A stretch of 64,000 nucleotides of DNA from Bacteroidota bacterium (GCA_023381615.1 JAMCQL010000024.1:36509-100508); one strand, 5' to 3'; shown: positions 11,970-19,742, counted from the first letter of the stretch. The notes: a model not told the origin generated them from the letters alone. Numbers and translations: made by a program.

Positions 11970-12054
11970 GCCGAAGTGGTGAAATTTGGTAGACACACTG
12001 TCTTGAGGGGGCAGGGCCCGAAAGGGCGTGCGGGTTCGAGTCCCGCCTTCGGCA
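11970..12054 (+). tRNA. tRNA-Leu (anticodon GAG)
   Basis: Acceptor GCCGAAG pairs with CTTCGGC; D arm with TGGTAGAC; anticodon stem CTGTC/GGCAG around loop TTGAGGG (anticodon GAG); long variable arm GCCC-GAAA-GGGC; T arm GCGGGTTCGAGTCCCGC. 85 nt with discriminator A and no encoded CCA. A GIY-YIG gene starts 5 nt after it, and its 3' portion is repeated at 12311-12372. Confidence 0.96.
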
Positions 12055-12058
12055 CGAA

Positions 12059-12352
12059 ATGTACTTTGTATATGTCCTCTTCAGTGATAAGCTCAACAAA
12101 AGATATGTTGGGTCAACATCAAACGTTGAGCGGAGGTTGCTTGAACACAACAATGGGCGATCAAAGTTTACAAAAGGCGGAGTCCCTTGGAAGCTTGTCC
12201 ATTCAGAAGAGCTTGATACGATTTCCGAAGCAAGAAGAAGAGAACTGTATCTGAAGAGTGGCGCTGGGAGGAAATTTCTCGATGAACTCCTGAAGTCGAT
12301 GTGCTCGGAAGCGTGCGGGTTCTGCGCCGGAGGCGCATCAGCCTCCGTCTGA
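12059..12352 (+). CDS. GIY-YIG family nuclease, tRNA-associated
   Basis: 97 residues. The N-terminus has the family's two short strands, here VYVL and RYVGST (in place of GIY and YIG), followed by the helix with the catalytic Arg region NVERRLLEHN and a later Glu (ARRRELYLKSG). Such single-domain proteins cut DNA; cellular role is unknown for most. The ATG begins 5 nt after the tRNA-Leu and has no ribosome site of its own. The last ~15 residues are encoded by a copy of the tRNA 3' sequence and by a 30-nt palindromic insert that supplies the stop, so the original C-terminus ends near GRKFLDEL. Likely mobile or formerly mobile. Confidence 0.8.
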   Translation: MYFVYVLFSDKLNKRYVGSTSNVERRLLEHNNGRSKFTKGGVPWKLVHSEELDTISEARRRELYLKSGAGRKFLDELLKSMCSEACGFCAGGASASV

Positions 12353-12372
12353 GAGTCCCGCCTTCGGCACGA
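12311..12372 (+). repeat. Second, interrupted copy of the tRNA-Leu 3' end
   Basis: 12311-12322 equals 12026-12037 and 12353-12372 equals 12038-12057, i.e. 32 nt of the tRNA T arm, acceptor and following bases repeated directly. The copy is split inside the T loop by 30 nt (12323-12352) that contain two overlapping palindromes: TGCGCC-GGA-GGCGCA and CGGAGGC-GCATCA-GCCTCCG. The two copies flank the nuclease gene like attachment repeats. Confidence 0.85.
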
Positions 12373-12419
12373 GAGTCGAGTCTTGTTGAGAATTGGTGCG
12401 GAGGGGTGACGAAAATCAT

Positions 12420-12448
12420 TTGACAAAGACGCGTTAGTTTCGTACACT
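12420..12448 (+). promoter_or_regulatory. Sigma-70 type promoter of the pilin-like cluster
   Basis: TTGACA at 12420-12425, 17-bp spacer, TACACT at 12443-12448; 28 nt before the ATG at 12477, which has AAGGAG at a proper distance. Confidence 0.7.
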
Positions 12449-12476
12449 ATGACGAAAGTGTCTTAAAGGAGAAAAA

Positions 12477-12977
12477 ATGGGAACGGGACAAACTCTGCTC
12501 ACCATCGGAGCTATAATGCTTCTTAGCACTGTCATACTTACGGTCAATCGCAGTCTAAATACTAATAGTCAAGTGCTTCTCAACACGAATATTGGTCTTG
12601 AAGAGGTGTCGCTGGCGACATCTATTATCGAAGAGGCTCAAGGGAAAGCATTTGACGAGAATACATATCAAAATACCGTGAACTCCACCAGCCAACTAAC
12701 TCCCCCAAGCGCTCTTGGACAAGAAAACAATAACCCAAATGATTTGAATGACTTTGATGACTACAACGGGTTGAATAATCACGGGCTTGTTGATACGGTC
12801 AACGTCAGCACAAGAATCTACATAGATTCTACTAGAGTCTGCTATGTCGACCCCAGTAATCTCGAAGGCACATCAAGTGTTGCGACATGGCACAAAAGGT
12901 TGGACGTGTGGGTATGGAATAAGGATGTGCCAGACACCGTGAAGATGCACGCACTTTTCAGCTACTGGTATTTTTAA
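12477..12977 (+). CDS. Pilin-like protein 1 of a three-gene set (unknown function)
   Basis: 166 residues. Very short N-terminus (MGTGQ) then one hydrophobic helix TLLTIGAIMLLSTVILTVN, followed by a polar domain rich in Asn/Asp/Thr. This is the overall plan of type IV pilins and pseudopilins, but the usual Phe/Met+1 and Glu5 are missing. Its two followers share the Gly...TL(L/I) start and a single N-terminal helix. First gene of the set, with its own promoter. The region is visibly richer in A+T than the operon upstream. I do not recognise the family; a minor-pilin-like surface or export component is the best guess. Confidence 0.6.
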   Translation: MGTGQTLLTIGAIMLLSTVILTVNRSLNTNSQVLLNTNIGLEEVSLATSIIEEAQGKAFDENTYQNTVNSTSQLTPPSALGQENNNPNDLNDFDDYNGLNNHGLVDTVNVSTRIYIDSTRVCYVDPSNLEGTSSVATWHKRLDVWVWNKDVPDTVKMHALFSYWYF

Positions 12978-12989
12978 CGAGGAGTTGCT

Positions 12990-13598
12990 ATGGGAAGCAG
13001 TACTCTTATCGATATTGTCAGTTCAATGTTAATAAGCGGCCTGCTGCTGCTTGTCGCGATACGAATGGATGAGAAGTCCATCCGGAACACTTTCGATTCG
13101 CAGGCGAGCTTAACAGTGCAACAGAACTTGACATCACTTGTGGAGAGCCTTGAATACGATTTTCGGAAGATTGGCTATTGCAGGAAACCTGAACGCTTGC
13201 CAAGTGCGGACGAACCTTTGTTCATCCAACAAGGTGACACCAGCTCTATTTCATTTCTTACTGATGTTGCGGATACCGGTAGTGTCGACACCGTAAAATA
13301 TTGGCTTGGTAACACACCAATAGCTGGATGCCCAAATACCAAGGTTAGAATGCTTTACCGTAAAGTCAACAGTGGTCCGGCTGTAGGTTCCAATCTTGGG
13401 ATCACACAGTTCTATCTGAGATACATTAATACTTCAGGCGATACACTGCCACCGACACCTTTTGTTGCCCCTTCCCAAGTTCAAGTAATTGAGATTACCA
13501 TAAGGGTCGAGCCTACGGCCGCCTATGACACCGCGTACTCAAGCAATTACGCGATTTGGCGTCAGACAAGACTTGTTTCGAGAAACCTTCAAAGATAG
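12990..13598 (+). CDS. Pilin-like protein 2 (PilW/PulJ-like layout)
   Basis: 202 residues. N-terminus MGSSTLIDIVSSMLISGLLLLVAIRM gives one helix, then a periplasmic or extracellular part containing a two-Cys pair (KIGYCRKPE and IAGCPNTK) and strands such as LMYR- and VIEITIRVEP-like segments. The region LTSLVESLEYDFRKIGY resembles minor pseudopilins of the PulJ/PilW group. Ribosome site GAGGAG; 12 nt after the first gene. Confidence 0.6.
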   Translation: MGSSTLIDIVSSMLISGLLLLVAIRMDEKSIRNTFDSQASLTVQQNLTSLVESLEYDFRKIGYCRKPERLPSADEPLFIQQGDTSSISFLTDVADTGSVDTVKYWLGNTPIAGCPNTKVRMLYRKVNSGPAVGSNLGITQFYLRYINTSGDTLPPTPFVAPSQVQVIEITIRVEPTAAYDTAYSSNYAIWRQTRLVSRNLQR

Positions 13599-13609
13599 GA
13601 GGCGCTCAA

Positions 13610-14911
13610 ATGGTTGGAAAAGGTACACTCTTAGTGATATTAGGTTTCAGTCTCATATTCGGATTGGCGAGCCAATACTGGAATCGAATGAGTAATCAAG
13701 CCGTTGATAATTTCGTTCAATACTATGATCAGACGGCAGCTCATAATATTGCCGTCAGTGCGGCAAATATTGCTTTGAACTCCGTTTTTATGAATCCGAC
13801 AAATAACTCTTCGCGGACGCTGCCTACTGGCTCCTTTTACAATGGATACATTCAGTCATTGACTATCGATTCCATCGGACAGCAAGAACTGAGGATCACC
13901 GCAGTTGGGAGATACGAAGGCTTAATCACCACGGTTCAGGTCAAACTTGGTGCGCAGTCTTTCAGTGAATTCGCTTTGTATACTTCGACAATGTCTGGCG
14001 TTTACTGGGCATCTGGTGATACGGTCGGAACGCCTGGTGACACGGCAAGCGGGGCGGTTCACAGCGAAGACTCTCTAAATGTTATCGGGAGTCCGGTTTT
14101 TTATGGCAGGGTGACATCCAAAGGCGGATTGTATACTCCACGTGGTTATACAGCGAACCCAATATTTTATGGTCAATACCAGAGGGGCGTCAGTATTCCA
14201 ATGCCTACTACAAGTGTAGCTAACGTGCAGACTGCCGCCGGTTCAGGCGGGGCTGTGATCAACAACCCAAACGTTGGATCACCATTTGAGGTTTATATGA
14301 CATTTAGTGTAGACAACTCATCTGGCACTCCAGTTACTGAAGTTACTTATCATACGACCACGCATCCAAGCGATACAACCGTTTCTTTGTCTTCGCTATC
14401 TACTAATGGCGTCATCATGGTCAACAATGGGAACCTGCATGTGCATGGAACAGTAAATGGACAGGTGACCGTGGGAGCCACAACAAGCACAAGTGGGTAT
14501 GGAAATGTCTATATAAATGGGAACGTGATGTGCAATACGGATCCGAGATCAAATCCAAATAGCACCGACGCAATTGGTATTGTGGCTCTGAATAACGTGA
14601 CGGTTGAAAGCGACAACGCATATAAAGGAATCTCTCCATCCAATCCTCCAGTAAACCCCACTATTGAGGCTGCCATATTTGCACAGAACGGAAAGTTTTC
14701 AGGCTATTACAAGACGACGGATTCTTACAAGAATTTAGGTGCCATACACGTTTTTGGTTCTATTACAAATTATTCGGTAGGAGCTACTTCAGATGCAAGT
14801 ATTACGTATGGATATAACGCAAATTATAAGTTTGACAAACGTTTTGCAAACATGCATCCGCCATCTTATCCGATTACAGGAAAGTATCAAGTCCTGTCGT
14901 GGTATGAATAG
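13610..14911 (+). CDS. Pilin-like protein 3 (PilX/DUF4900-like layout)
   Basis: 433 residues from ATG 13610, which has GGAGGCGC in front; an upstream in-frame start inside the preceding gene has none. MVGKGTLLVILGFSLIFGLA forms one helix, followed by a coiled stretch (NQAVDNFVQYYDQTAAHNIA) as in PilX-type proteins, then a long Ser/Thr/Gly/Asn-rich beta domain with repeated strands (GNLHVHGTVNGQVTVG, GNVYINGNVM) like beta-helical polymer-forming or DUF4900 proteins. Probably the largest surface-exposed member of the set. No sorting domain is visible. Confidence 0.6.
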   Translation: MVGKGTLLVILGFSLIFGLASQYWNRMSNQAVDNFVQYYDQTAAHNIAVSAANIALNSVFMNPTNNSSRTLPTGSFYNGYIQSLTIDSIGQQELRITAVGRYEGLITTVQVKLGAQSFSEFALYTSTMSGVYWASGDTVGTPGDTASGAVHSEDSLNVIGSPVFYGRVTSKGGLYTPRGYTANPIFYGQYQRGVSIPMPTTSVANVQTAAGSGGAVINNPNVGSPFEVYMTFSVDNSSGTPVTEVTYHTTTHPSDTTVSLSSLSTNGVIMVNNGNLHVHGTVNGQVTVGATTSTSGYGNVYINGNVMCNTDPRSNPNSTDAIGIVALNNVTVESDNAYKGISPSNPPVNPTIEAAIFAQNGKFSGYYKTTDSYKNLGAIHVFGSITNYSVGATSDASITYGYNANYKFDKRFANMHPPSYPITGKYQVLSWYE

Positions 14912-14934
14912 GTACCCTCTAGTTCCTTTTCGTG

Positions 14935-14963
14935 TTGACAAAAACATGGCATTGAGTTAATAT
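14935..14963 (+). promoter_or_regulatory. Sigma-70 type promoter of the HTH gene
   Basis: TTGACA (14935-14940), 17-bp spacer, TAATAT (14958-14963), followed 27 nt later by the ATG at 14990 with AAAGGAG before it. Close to the consensus. Confidence 0.75.
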
Positions 14964-14989
14964 ACTATTGCAAAAAAGGAGAATGTACC

Positions 14990-15190
14990 ATGGTAAGCGA
15001 TGTGCAGAAGAGAATGAAAATTGTCGAGACCTACAAGAAGCTTGGAAGTCTCAGAGGCACTGCAGAGAAACTTGAAACGAACGTCAAGACAGTGAAGAAG
15101 TGGGTTGACAGGTTTTCGGAGCATGGCGAGAAGGGGCTTATTGACAAGAGATTCAAAATGCCTGTGAAGCTGAAAGGCAGATCAAGATAA
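14990..15190 (+). CDS. Short helix-turn-helix protein, truncated transposase N-terminus
   Basis: 66 residues. RMKIVETYKKLGSLRGTAEK plus TVKKWVDRFSEHGEKGL is the homeodomain-like HTH found at the N-terminus of IS481- and IS630-type transposases. The catalytic DDE part is absent and the frame stops after LKGRSR. Its strong private promoter suggests either a recently truncated insertion sequence or a retained stand-alone DNA-binding protein. No inverted repeats of an IS are obvious beside it. Confidence 0.6.
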   Translation: MVSDVQKRMKIVETYKKLGSLRGTAEKLETNVKTVKKWVDRFSEHGEKGLIDKRFKMPVKLKGRSR

Positions 15191-15201
15191 CTCTGTCGCA
15201 G

Positions 15202-15243
15202 ACGGGAGAACGGAGAACGGAGGACGGAAGACGGAAACAGAAG
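15202..15243 (+). repeat. Imperfect (A)CGGAGA-type short tandem repeat
   Basis: A run of purine-rich heptamer-like units (ACGGGAG, ACGGAGA, ACGGAGG, ACGGAAG, ACGGAAA). A similar run occurs at 61650-61670. No coding sense. Confidence 0.5.
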
Positions 15244-15290
15244 AACGGTTTCCTGGCCGCTTCCTCCGGTCTCCGACATGAGTTGCTGAC

Positions 15291-16166
15291 ATGATTCAAA
15301 GCATGACCGGTTTTGGAAAAGGTGAAGCCACCATTGGGGGATACGCTGCATCGGCAGAGATCAGAAGCGTAAACAACCGTTACCTTGAGCTCAACGTGAA
15401 GCTTCCTCAGGCATTATCTACCCGCGAGATAGAAGTTCGCGAAATGGTCCGCCAGCGGATTGGCCGTGGCAAGGTCTCCATCGTAATCTCTTCGAGTAGT
15501 TCGCAGGAAGAAGATGAAATAGCAGTTGACGGCGACTCGGTTAAACGAGTCATTGCGCTGCTGAAGTCGCTGAAAAAATCGGCAAAGATTTCGTCGCCGA
15601 TCAAGCTCGAACATTTATTGATCTTCAAAGATTTGTTTAAAGGCGCTTCAGGAGAGGCTACAAATGGCGAAGAGTGGGAGGCGGTGAAGTCTGCCATTGA
15701 TGCGGCTCTGAATCAATTACAGGAAACGAGGACAGTCGAAGGATTGTCGCTAAAGAAAGATCTGAGTAAACGAATAGATAAATTGAACTCTGCCCTCAAC
15801 AAGATAGAAGAGCTTTCCCGCTTGCATACCGAAGAAGAAAAAAACAAATTGAGGCAGAAGGTAAACGATGTTCTAAATGGGAAGGAAGTTGATCCTGCCA
15901 GAATTGAACTTGAGATCGTTTTACTCGCGGACAAATTGGATATTACCGAAGAAGTTGTGAGGTTTAGAACGCACAACAATTTCTTCATACGTTTGCTTGA
16001 CGGCGATGATTCTAACGGAAGAAGACTCAATTTTCTCCTTCAAGAGATGAACAGGGAAGCGAATACGATGGGATCGAAAGCGTTCGATGCAGAGATGTCC
16101 CATCTTGTCGTTGAAATGAAAGAAGAGCTGGAAAAAATTCGGGAACAGGTACAAAATTTGGAATGA
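15291..16166 (+). CDS. YicC/YloC family endoribonuclease
   Basis: 291 residues. The start IQSMTGFGKGEA and the SVNNRYLELNVKLP motif identify the family; the C-terminal DUF1732 part ends with the usual MNREANTMGSKAFDAEMSHLVVEMKEELEKIREQVQN-type helix, of which MNREANTMGSKA is diagnostic. E. coli YicC acts on RNA. In many bacteria the gene precedes gmk and rpoZ, as it does here after a 330-nt gap. Confidence 0.93.
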   Translation: MIQSMTGFGKGEATIGGYAASAEIRSVNNRYLELNVKLPQALSTREIEVREMVRQRIGRGKVSIVISSSSSQEEDEIAVDGDSVKRVIALLKSLKKSAKISSPIKLEHLLIFKDLFKGASGEATNGEEWEAVKSAIDAALNQLQETRTVEGLSLKKDLSKRIDKLNSALNKIEELSRLHTEEEKNKLRQKVNDVLNGKEVDPARIELEIVLLADKLDITEEVVRFRTHNNFFIRLLDGDDSNGRRLNFLLQEMNREANTMGSKAFDAEMSHLVVEMKEELEKIREQVQNLE

Positions 16167-16210
16167 TAGAATGCTGGATTTATCGATTAGTGGGATAATC
16201 GTTCTTCCAA

Positions 16211-16271
16211 ATGCCGTAGGCATGAAATGTTTGTAGTCAATGGGAAATCATAATCGAAACCCCGCAGGGGT
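16211..16271. repeat. Two-hairpin interspersed repeat unit
   Basis: ATGCC-GTA-GGCAT (16211-16223), then GAAATGTTTGTAG and ~25 nt, then ACCCC-GCA-GGGGT (16259-16271) followed by GAAATATAA. The same plan, with different hairpin arms but the same GA(A/T)AT..TTGTAG core, occurs at 18933-18994, so this is a dispersed family. Confidence 0.6.
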
Positions 16272-16317
16272 GAAATATAACCCGGATTTGTCATTAGAGC
16301 CTGCGAAAATAGAAATA

Positions 16318-16424
16318 GCACACTGATGACGCGGATGACACGGATTTCCACAGATGATATAAAATGGAATAAATCAATCCGTGAAAATCTGCGCGTTCCG
16401 TGTTATCCGTGTGCTATCCCTTTC
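16318..16424. repeat. Long imperfect inverted repeat between yicC and gmk
   Basis: GCACACTGATGACGCGGAT near 16318 is partly complementary to a stretch ending ATCCGTGTGC near 16424 (shared words CACGGAT/ATCCGTG, GCACAC/GTGTGC). It would fold into a long imperfect hairpin. No reading frame of interest. The remainder of 16167-16494 holds only the repeat described above. Confidence 0.5.
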
Positions 16425-16494
16425 CTAATGACAATTCTGGGTATAATTTAGTTTGTTGTTGTGCCTAACAGTGATTTCGCATGATAATTCTGGA

Positions 16495-17103
16495 ATGAAG
16501 CGCCGCGGAATGCTCCTTGTAGTTTCCGCTCCAAGCGGCGCGGGGAAAACGACAATTGTAAAAGAAGTCCTCAGCCATTTTCCTTCTTTCAGATTCTCTG
16601 TTTCAGCAACCACGCGTCCAATGCGTACTGGTGAGACTGACGGAAAAGATTACTTCTTTTTGACTAAACCTGAATTTGAAAAAAGGATTGCCGCAGGTGA
16701 TCTTGTCGAGTACGAAGAAATATACTCGAATTATTACGGGACGTTGAAGAGTGAAGTAGAGAAAGCGTTGTCGAACGGCGAGGACATCGTGTTTGATGTC
16801 GATGTCAAAGGCGGATTGTCCATCAAGGTCAAATTCCCAGAAGCGGTTTTGATATTTGTAAAGCCTCCTTCCCTGGAGATTCTTAAACAAAGGCTGGCAG
16901 GCCGAGGGAGCGAAAGCCCTGAACAGGTCGAAAAACGCATGGCGCGCGTGCCAATGGAACTTGAGAAAGGCGAACTTTATGACTATATTATTATCAATGA
17001 TGAGCTTAAACGAGCAGTAAACGAGGTTTTTGACATCATCAACAGGAAATTATCCGAAAGATCCAATGGAAAGGAGTTTGAAGGTGGGACTAAAGCCAAT
17101 TGA
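16495..17103 (+). CDS. gmk: Guanylate kinase
   Basis: About 202 residues from ATG 16495. Phosphorylates GMP to GDP. P-loop VVSAPSGAGKTT at the N-terminus, TTRPMRTGETDGKDYFF substrate region, DVDVKGGLSIK, and the FVKPPSLEILKQRLAGRG lid. An upstream in-frame start would add 14 residues with no similarity. The end overlaps the rpoZ start. Confidence 0.97.
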   Translation: MKRRGMLLVVSAPSGAGKTTIVKEVLSHFPSFRFSVSATTRPMRTGETDGKDYFFLTKPEFEKRIAAGDLVEYEEIYSNYYGTLKSEVEKALSNGEDIVFDVDVKGGLSIKVKFPEAVLIFVKPPSLEILKQRLAGRGSESPEQVEKRMARVPMELEKGELYDYIIINDELKRAVNEVFDIINRKLSERSNGKEFEGGTKAN

Positions 17104-17380
17104 TGTGAAGCAGCTTGATGTGGTTACAGGAAATGCATATGAGGCAATCGTGGTTTCTTCGCGCAGAGCCAGACAGATCGGCGACGAGAGAAAGGTGGAA
17201 TTTAACCAGCGTCTTGAAGGAATAAAACAGGTCCAGGAATCGTTAGAAGAGGATGAGAAGGTAAACCCTGAGCAGGTAGAGTTGAGTAAAGAGTTCGACA
17301 AGTTATTGAAGCCGACCGAAGAAGCGCTCGACGAGCTGCTGGACGGTAAAATCGTTTATCGTTACAAATCCTCGCAATAA
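17084..17380 (+). CDS. rpoZ: RNA polymerase omega subunit
   Basis: 98 residues from a GTG at 17084 that is preceded by AAGGAG at 17071 with 7-nt spacing; earlier in-frame codons lie in gmk and lack a ribosome site. The segment NAYEAIVVSSRRARQIG is the omega core, and the long acidic C-terminal part (EEDEKVNPEQVELSKEF) is usual for this phylum. Follows gmk with overlap, as in many bacteria. Confidence 0.92.
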   Translation: MGLKPIDVKQLDVVTGNAYEAIVVSSRRARQIGDERKVEFNQRLEGIKQVQESLEEDEKVNPEQVELSKEFDKLLKPTEEALDELLDGKIVYRYKSSQ

Positions 17381-17382
17381 AG

Positions 17383-17444
17383 AGCTCATAGCTCATAGCG
17401 GCTTAGCTGATAGTCAATTGCTATGAGCCATGAGCTATCAGCTA
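17383..17444. repeat. Nested palindrome between rpoZ and coaBC
   Basis: AGCTCATAGCTCATAGC (17383-17399) pairs with GCTATGAGCCATGAGCT (17420-17436) with one mismatch; TAGCTGATAG and CTATCAGCTA form a second, overlapping pair. It ends 5 nt before the coaBC ATG, so folding could affect coaBC translation. Confidence 0.6.
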
Positions 17445-17449
17445 TTTTC

Positions 17450-18682
17450 ATGTCATCTATTCAAGGAAAAAAAATAGTTCTTGGCGTTTGCGGGAGCATC
17501 GCCGCTTACAAGAGCGCGTTCCTGCTTCGCGAACTCCAGAGAAAAGGTGCGGAAGTCAGAGTCGTGATGACTCCGTCTGCCGCAAACTTCGTCGCTCCAT
17601 TAACATTCTCTTCTCTTTCTCATAACCAAGTTTATATTGACATGTTCCCAGACCGGGGTCATGCCGCATCTGTTGGGACATGGCACATCGATTTAGGGTT
17701 GTGGGCTGACGCGATGTTGATTGCGCCAATCACAGCTTCCACGATTGCCAAAATCACTTACGGGATCGCTGACAACTTCCTAACATCAATCGTACTTGCG
17801 CTTCGTGCGCCGCTTATAATTGCGCCTGCAATGGATGCCGACATGTACATCCATCCTGCGACTTCATCAAATATTTCGAAGTTGAAGGAACGCGGCATTG
17901 CTGTCGTTAAACCGGAGGAAGGAGATCTCGCCAGCGGACTGAGCGGGGTTGGGCGCTTGGCTGAAGCGGAGAACATCGTTAGCAAAGTTGAGCGCTTTCT
18001 TGAAAACCACGGTCATGATCTCGTTGGCAAAAAAATTCTTGTAACAGCCGGTCCGACTCAGGAGCCGGTAGACGCGGTAAGATATATTTCCAACAGAAGT
18101 TCAGGTAAGATGGGATTTGCCGTTGCAGCCGCGGCGGCAAACCGTGGAGCTGATGTGAAATTGGTAACAGGGCAGGTCTCGCTGGAGACCCCACGCAATG
18201 TGACAAGAGAAGATGTATCGACAGCTGACGAGATGCTTGATGCTGTTAGTAGACACATAGGATGGTGCGATGCGCTTGTGATGACCGCGGCTGTGGCTGA
18301 CTATAAGGTTTTGAATCCGCCCGACAGAAAGATCAAGAAGAGCGAGTTCGGGGGTAATATTGCAAAGATCGATCTCGTGGAGACGACTGATATTTTGCAG
18401 TCGATATCTTCGAAGAAGGGGAACCGGGTGTTTGTAGGATTTGCGCTTGAGACCGATGACGTTCTGGAAAATGCAGCCAAGAAGTTGAAGAGCAAATCGC
18501 TCGACATGATAGCTGCGAACAATCCGCAGGAGGCGGGGGCGGGATTCGGTGTCGATACAAACAAAGTGACTTTGTTGAAAGCCGATGGAAGCACAGAGGA
18601 GATGCCAGTCTTGCCGAAGTATGATGTTGCGATGCGGATACTTGACGAAGTCAAGACTCTTCTGAAGGGTGGGAACACCTAA
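17450..18682 (+). CDS. coaBC: Phosphopantothenoylcysteine decarboxylase / phosphopantothenate-cysteine ligase
   Basis: 410 residues. Bifunctional enzyme of coenzyme A synthesis. The flavodoxin-like CoaC half has GVCGSIAAYKSA, the active-site His in TWHIDLG and APAMDADMY; the CoaB half begins near residue 195 with VTAGPTQEPVDAVRYISNRSSGKMG and continues to MTAAVADYKV and MIAANNP. The start at 17450 is taken because the upstream codons lie in the palindrome. A MITE-like element begins five bases after the stop. Confidence 0.97.
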   Translation: MSSIQGKKIVLGVCGSIAAYKSAFLLRELQRKGAEVRVVMTPSAANFVAPLTFSSLSHNQVYIDMFPDRGHAASVGTWHIDLGLWADAMLIAPITASTIAKITYGIADNFLTSIVLALRAPLIIAPAMDADMYIHPATSSNISKLKERGIAVVKPEEGDLASGLSGVGRLAEAENIVSKVERFLENHGHDLVGKKILVTAGPTQEPVDAVRYISNRSSGKMGFAVAAAAANRGADVKLVTGQVSLETPRNVTREDVSTADEMLDAVSRHIGWCDALVMTAAVADYKVLNPPDRKIKKSEFGGNIAKIDLVETTDILQSISSKKGNRVFVGFALETDDVLENAAKKLKSKSLDMIAANNPQEAGAGFGVDTNKVTLLKADGSTEEMPVLPKYDVAMRILDEVKTLLKGGNT

Positions 18683-18686
18683 AATA

Positions 18687-19070
18687 CTAGTGTAGTGCGT
18701 CCGACATAGCTTTACTTATGAAGGGCTTTTATATCACCCTTTTCCCGCTCCATCATTATGTATTTGTTTAATGATGCGGTCACCGCCTTGTCGCAGATAC
18801 CGCGCCACGCGGTGCGGAATCCCGACGTATAGATGTTTTTGACGGGACTTGGCGGGGGCGCTCACAGGGTTGGGTTCATTATCAAATTCCGTATTCTATA
18901 ATAATTGCACACGTTCGGTGTTTTTACTTTTAAGCCCGAAGGGCTGATATTATTGTAGAAAAAGGCATTTCCGAGGAATCTAGACCCGAGGGGTGACATG
19001 AATTTTGTCTCCTCTGGATTTTCAGGGGAACAAAACAATATGTAAAGAAACGTTAGACGCACTACACTAG
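18687..19070. mobile_element. MITE-like element, 384 bp with 15-bp perfect terminal inverted repeats
   Basis: CTAGTGTAGTGCGTC at 18687-18701 and its exact reverse complement at 19056-19070. No open frame encodes a transposase. The TA within CTAG at each end fits a TA target duplication as used by IS630/Tc1-mariner elements. The interior includes the two-hairpin repeat at 18933-18994 and a TGATGCGG/CCGCGCCACGCGG palindromic stretch. Confidence 0.7.
18933..18994. repeat. Second copy of the two-hairpin repeat unit (inside the MITE)
   Basis: AGCCC-GAA-GGGCT (18933-18945), GATATTATTGTAG core, then ACCC-GAG-GGGT (18984-18994) followed by GACATG. Compare 16211-16271. Confidence 0.55.
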
Positions 19071-19093
19071 CCGAAAAGTCCCATGAAAAGCTG

Positions 19094-19359
19094 TTACACA
19101 GAGTTCCACTGATGCCGCGAAGCGGCACCCCGCATACCCATATAAAATAATGATGCCTTGCATCATGGCGCATTCCTATTTGAATGAAAATGGAGCGCCC
19201 TTGAGCGGGGGAAGACACCGAGAGACACCGATGCCGCTTTTCGGCATCCCGCATTATCCTTTTTTGATAATTATGAGCGGGAGAATAAGTCTTCTCTCTG
19301 TGGAACTCTCCCGAAGGGATCCCTTTGGGAAAAGATTTTCTCTGTGTCGCTCTGTGTAA
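19094..19359. repeat. Segment bounded by TTACACAGAG inverted repeats
   Basis: TTACACAGAG at 19094-19103 and CTCTGTGTAA at 19350-19359, enclosing smaller hairpins (GCCGC-GAA-GCGGC, GATGCC-TTGC-ATC, ATGCCG-CTTTT-CGGCAT). No gene seen. From 19360 to 19742 I see no gene either; only a small CATCTC/GAGATG hairpin near 19540. Confidence 0.5.
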
Positions 19360-19742
19360 TTTTTCTTCCTAAAGGTTCAGGTAAGTCCGATACAGATGTT
19401 CACGGTTCGTAACATTGGGTTCGGCGGGAGAATAAGTGCTGTACCGGGTCTTCCAGTGTGTGAGGGATGGACTAAGGTGGCACAGATGAGAGAATTAATT
19501 ATTCCCTTCTATTCTTCTATCTGAACCATCTCAGTTTTTAGAGATGCCCTTAATTGAATTAGTTTTCGCTTTGGGTATGTGACTCGAGACCGATGTAGAT
19601 ACATCACCCGACGAAATCCAATTCTTCTGAAAGCGAAAGAACTGTTCTTGATTCATTTACACTTCGCACATAATTTCGAGTGTCAACAAGCACAAGGAGG
19701 AGTGGGGATTTACTTACGATTTGAGTATTCTCCACACATCGA

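Noticed and set aside
15202..15243. Short tandem repeats as a possible CRISPR array
   Set aside because: Units are 6-8 nt, vary and lack spacers; no cas genes in the window.
19150..19359. Open frame inside the repeat-rich gap upstream of the NtrC-type gene
   Set aside because: Lies across hairpins and inverted repeats, with no ribosome site or coding pattern.
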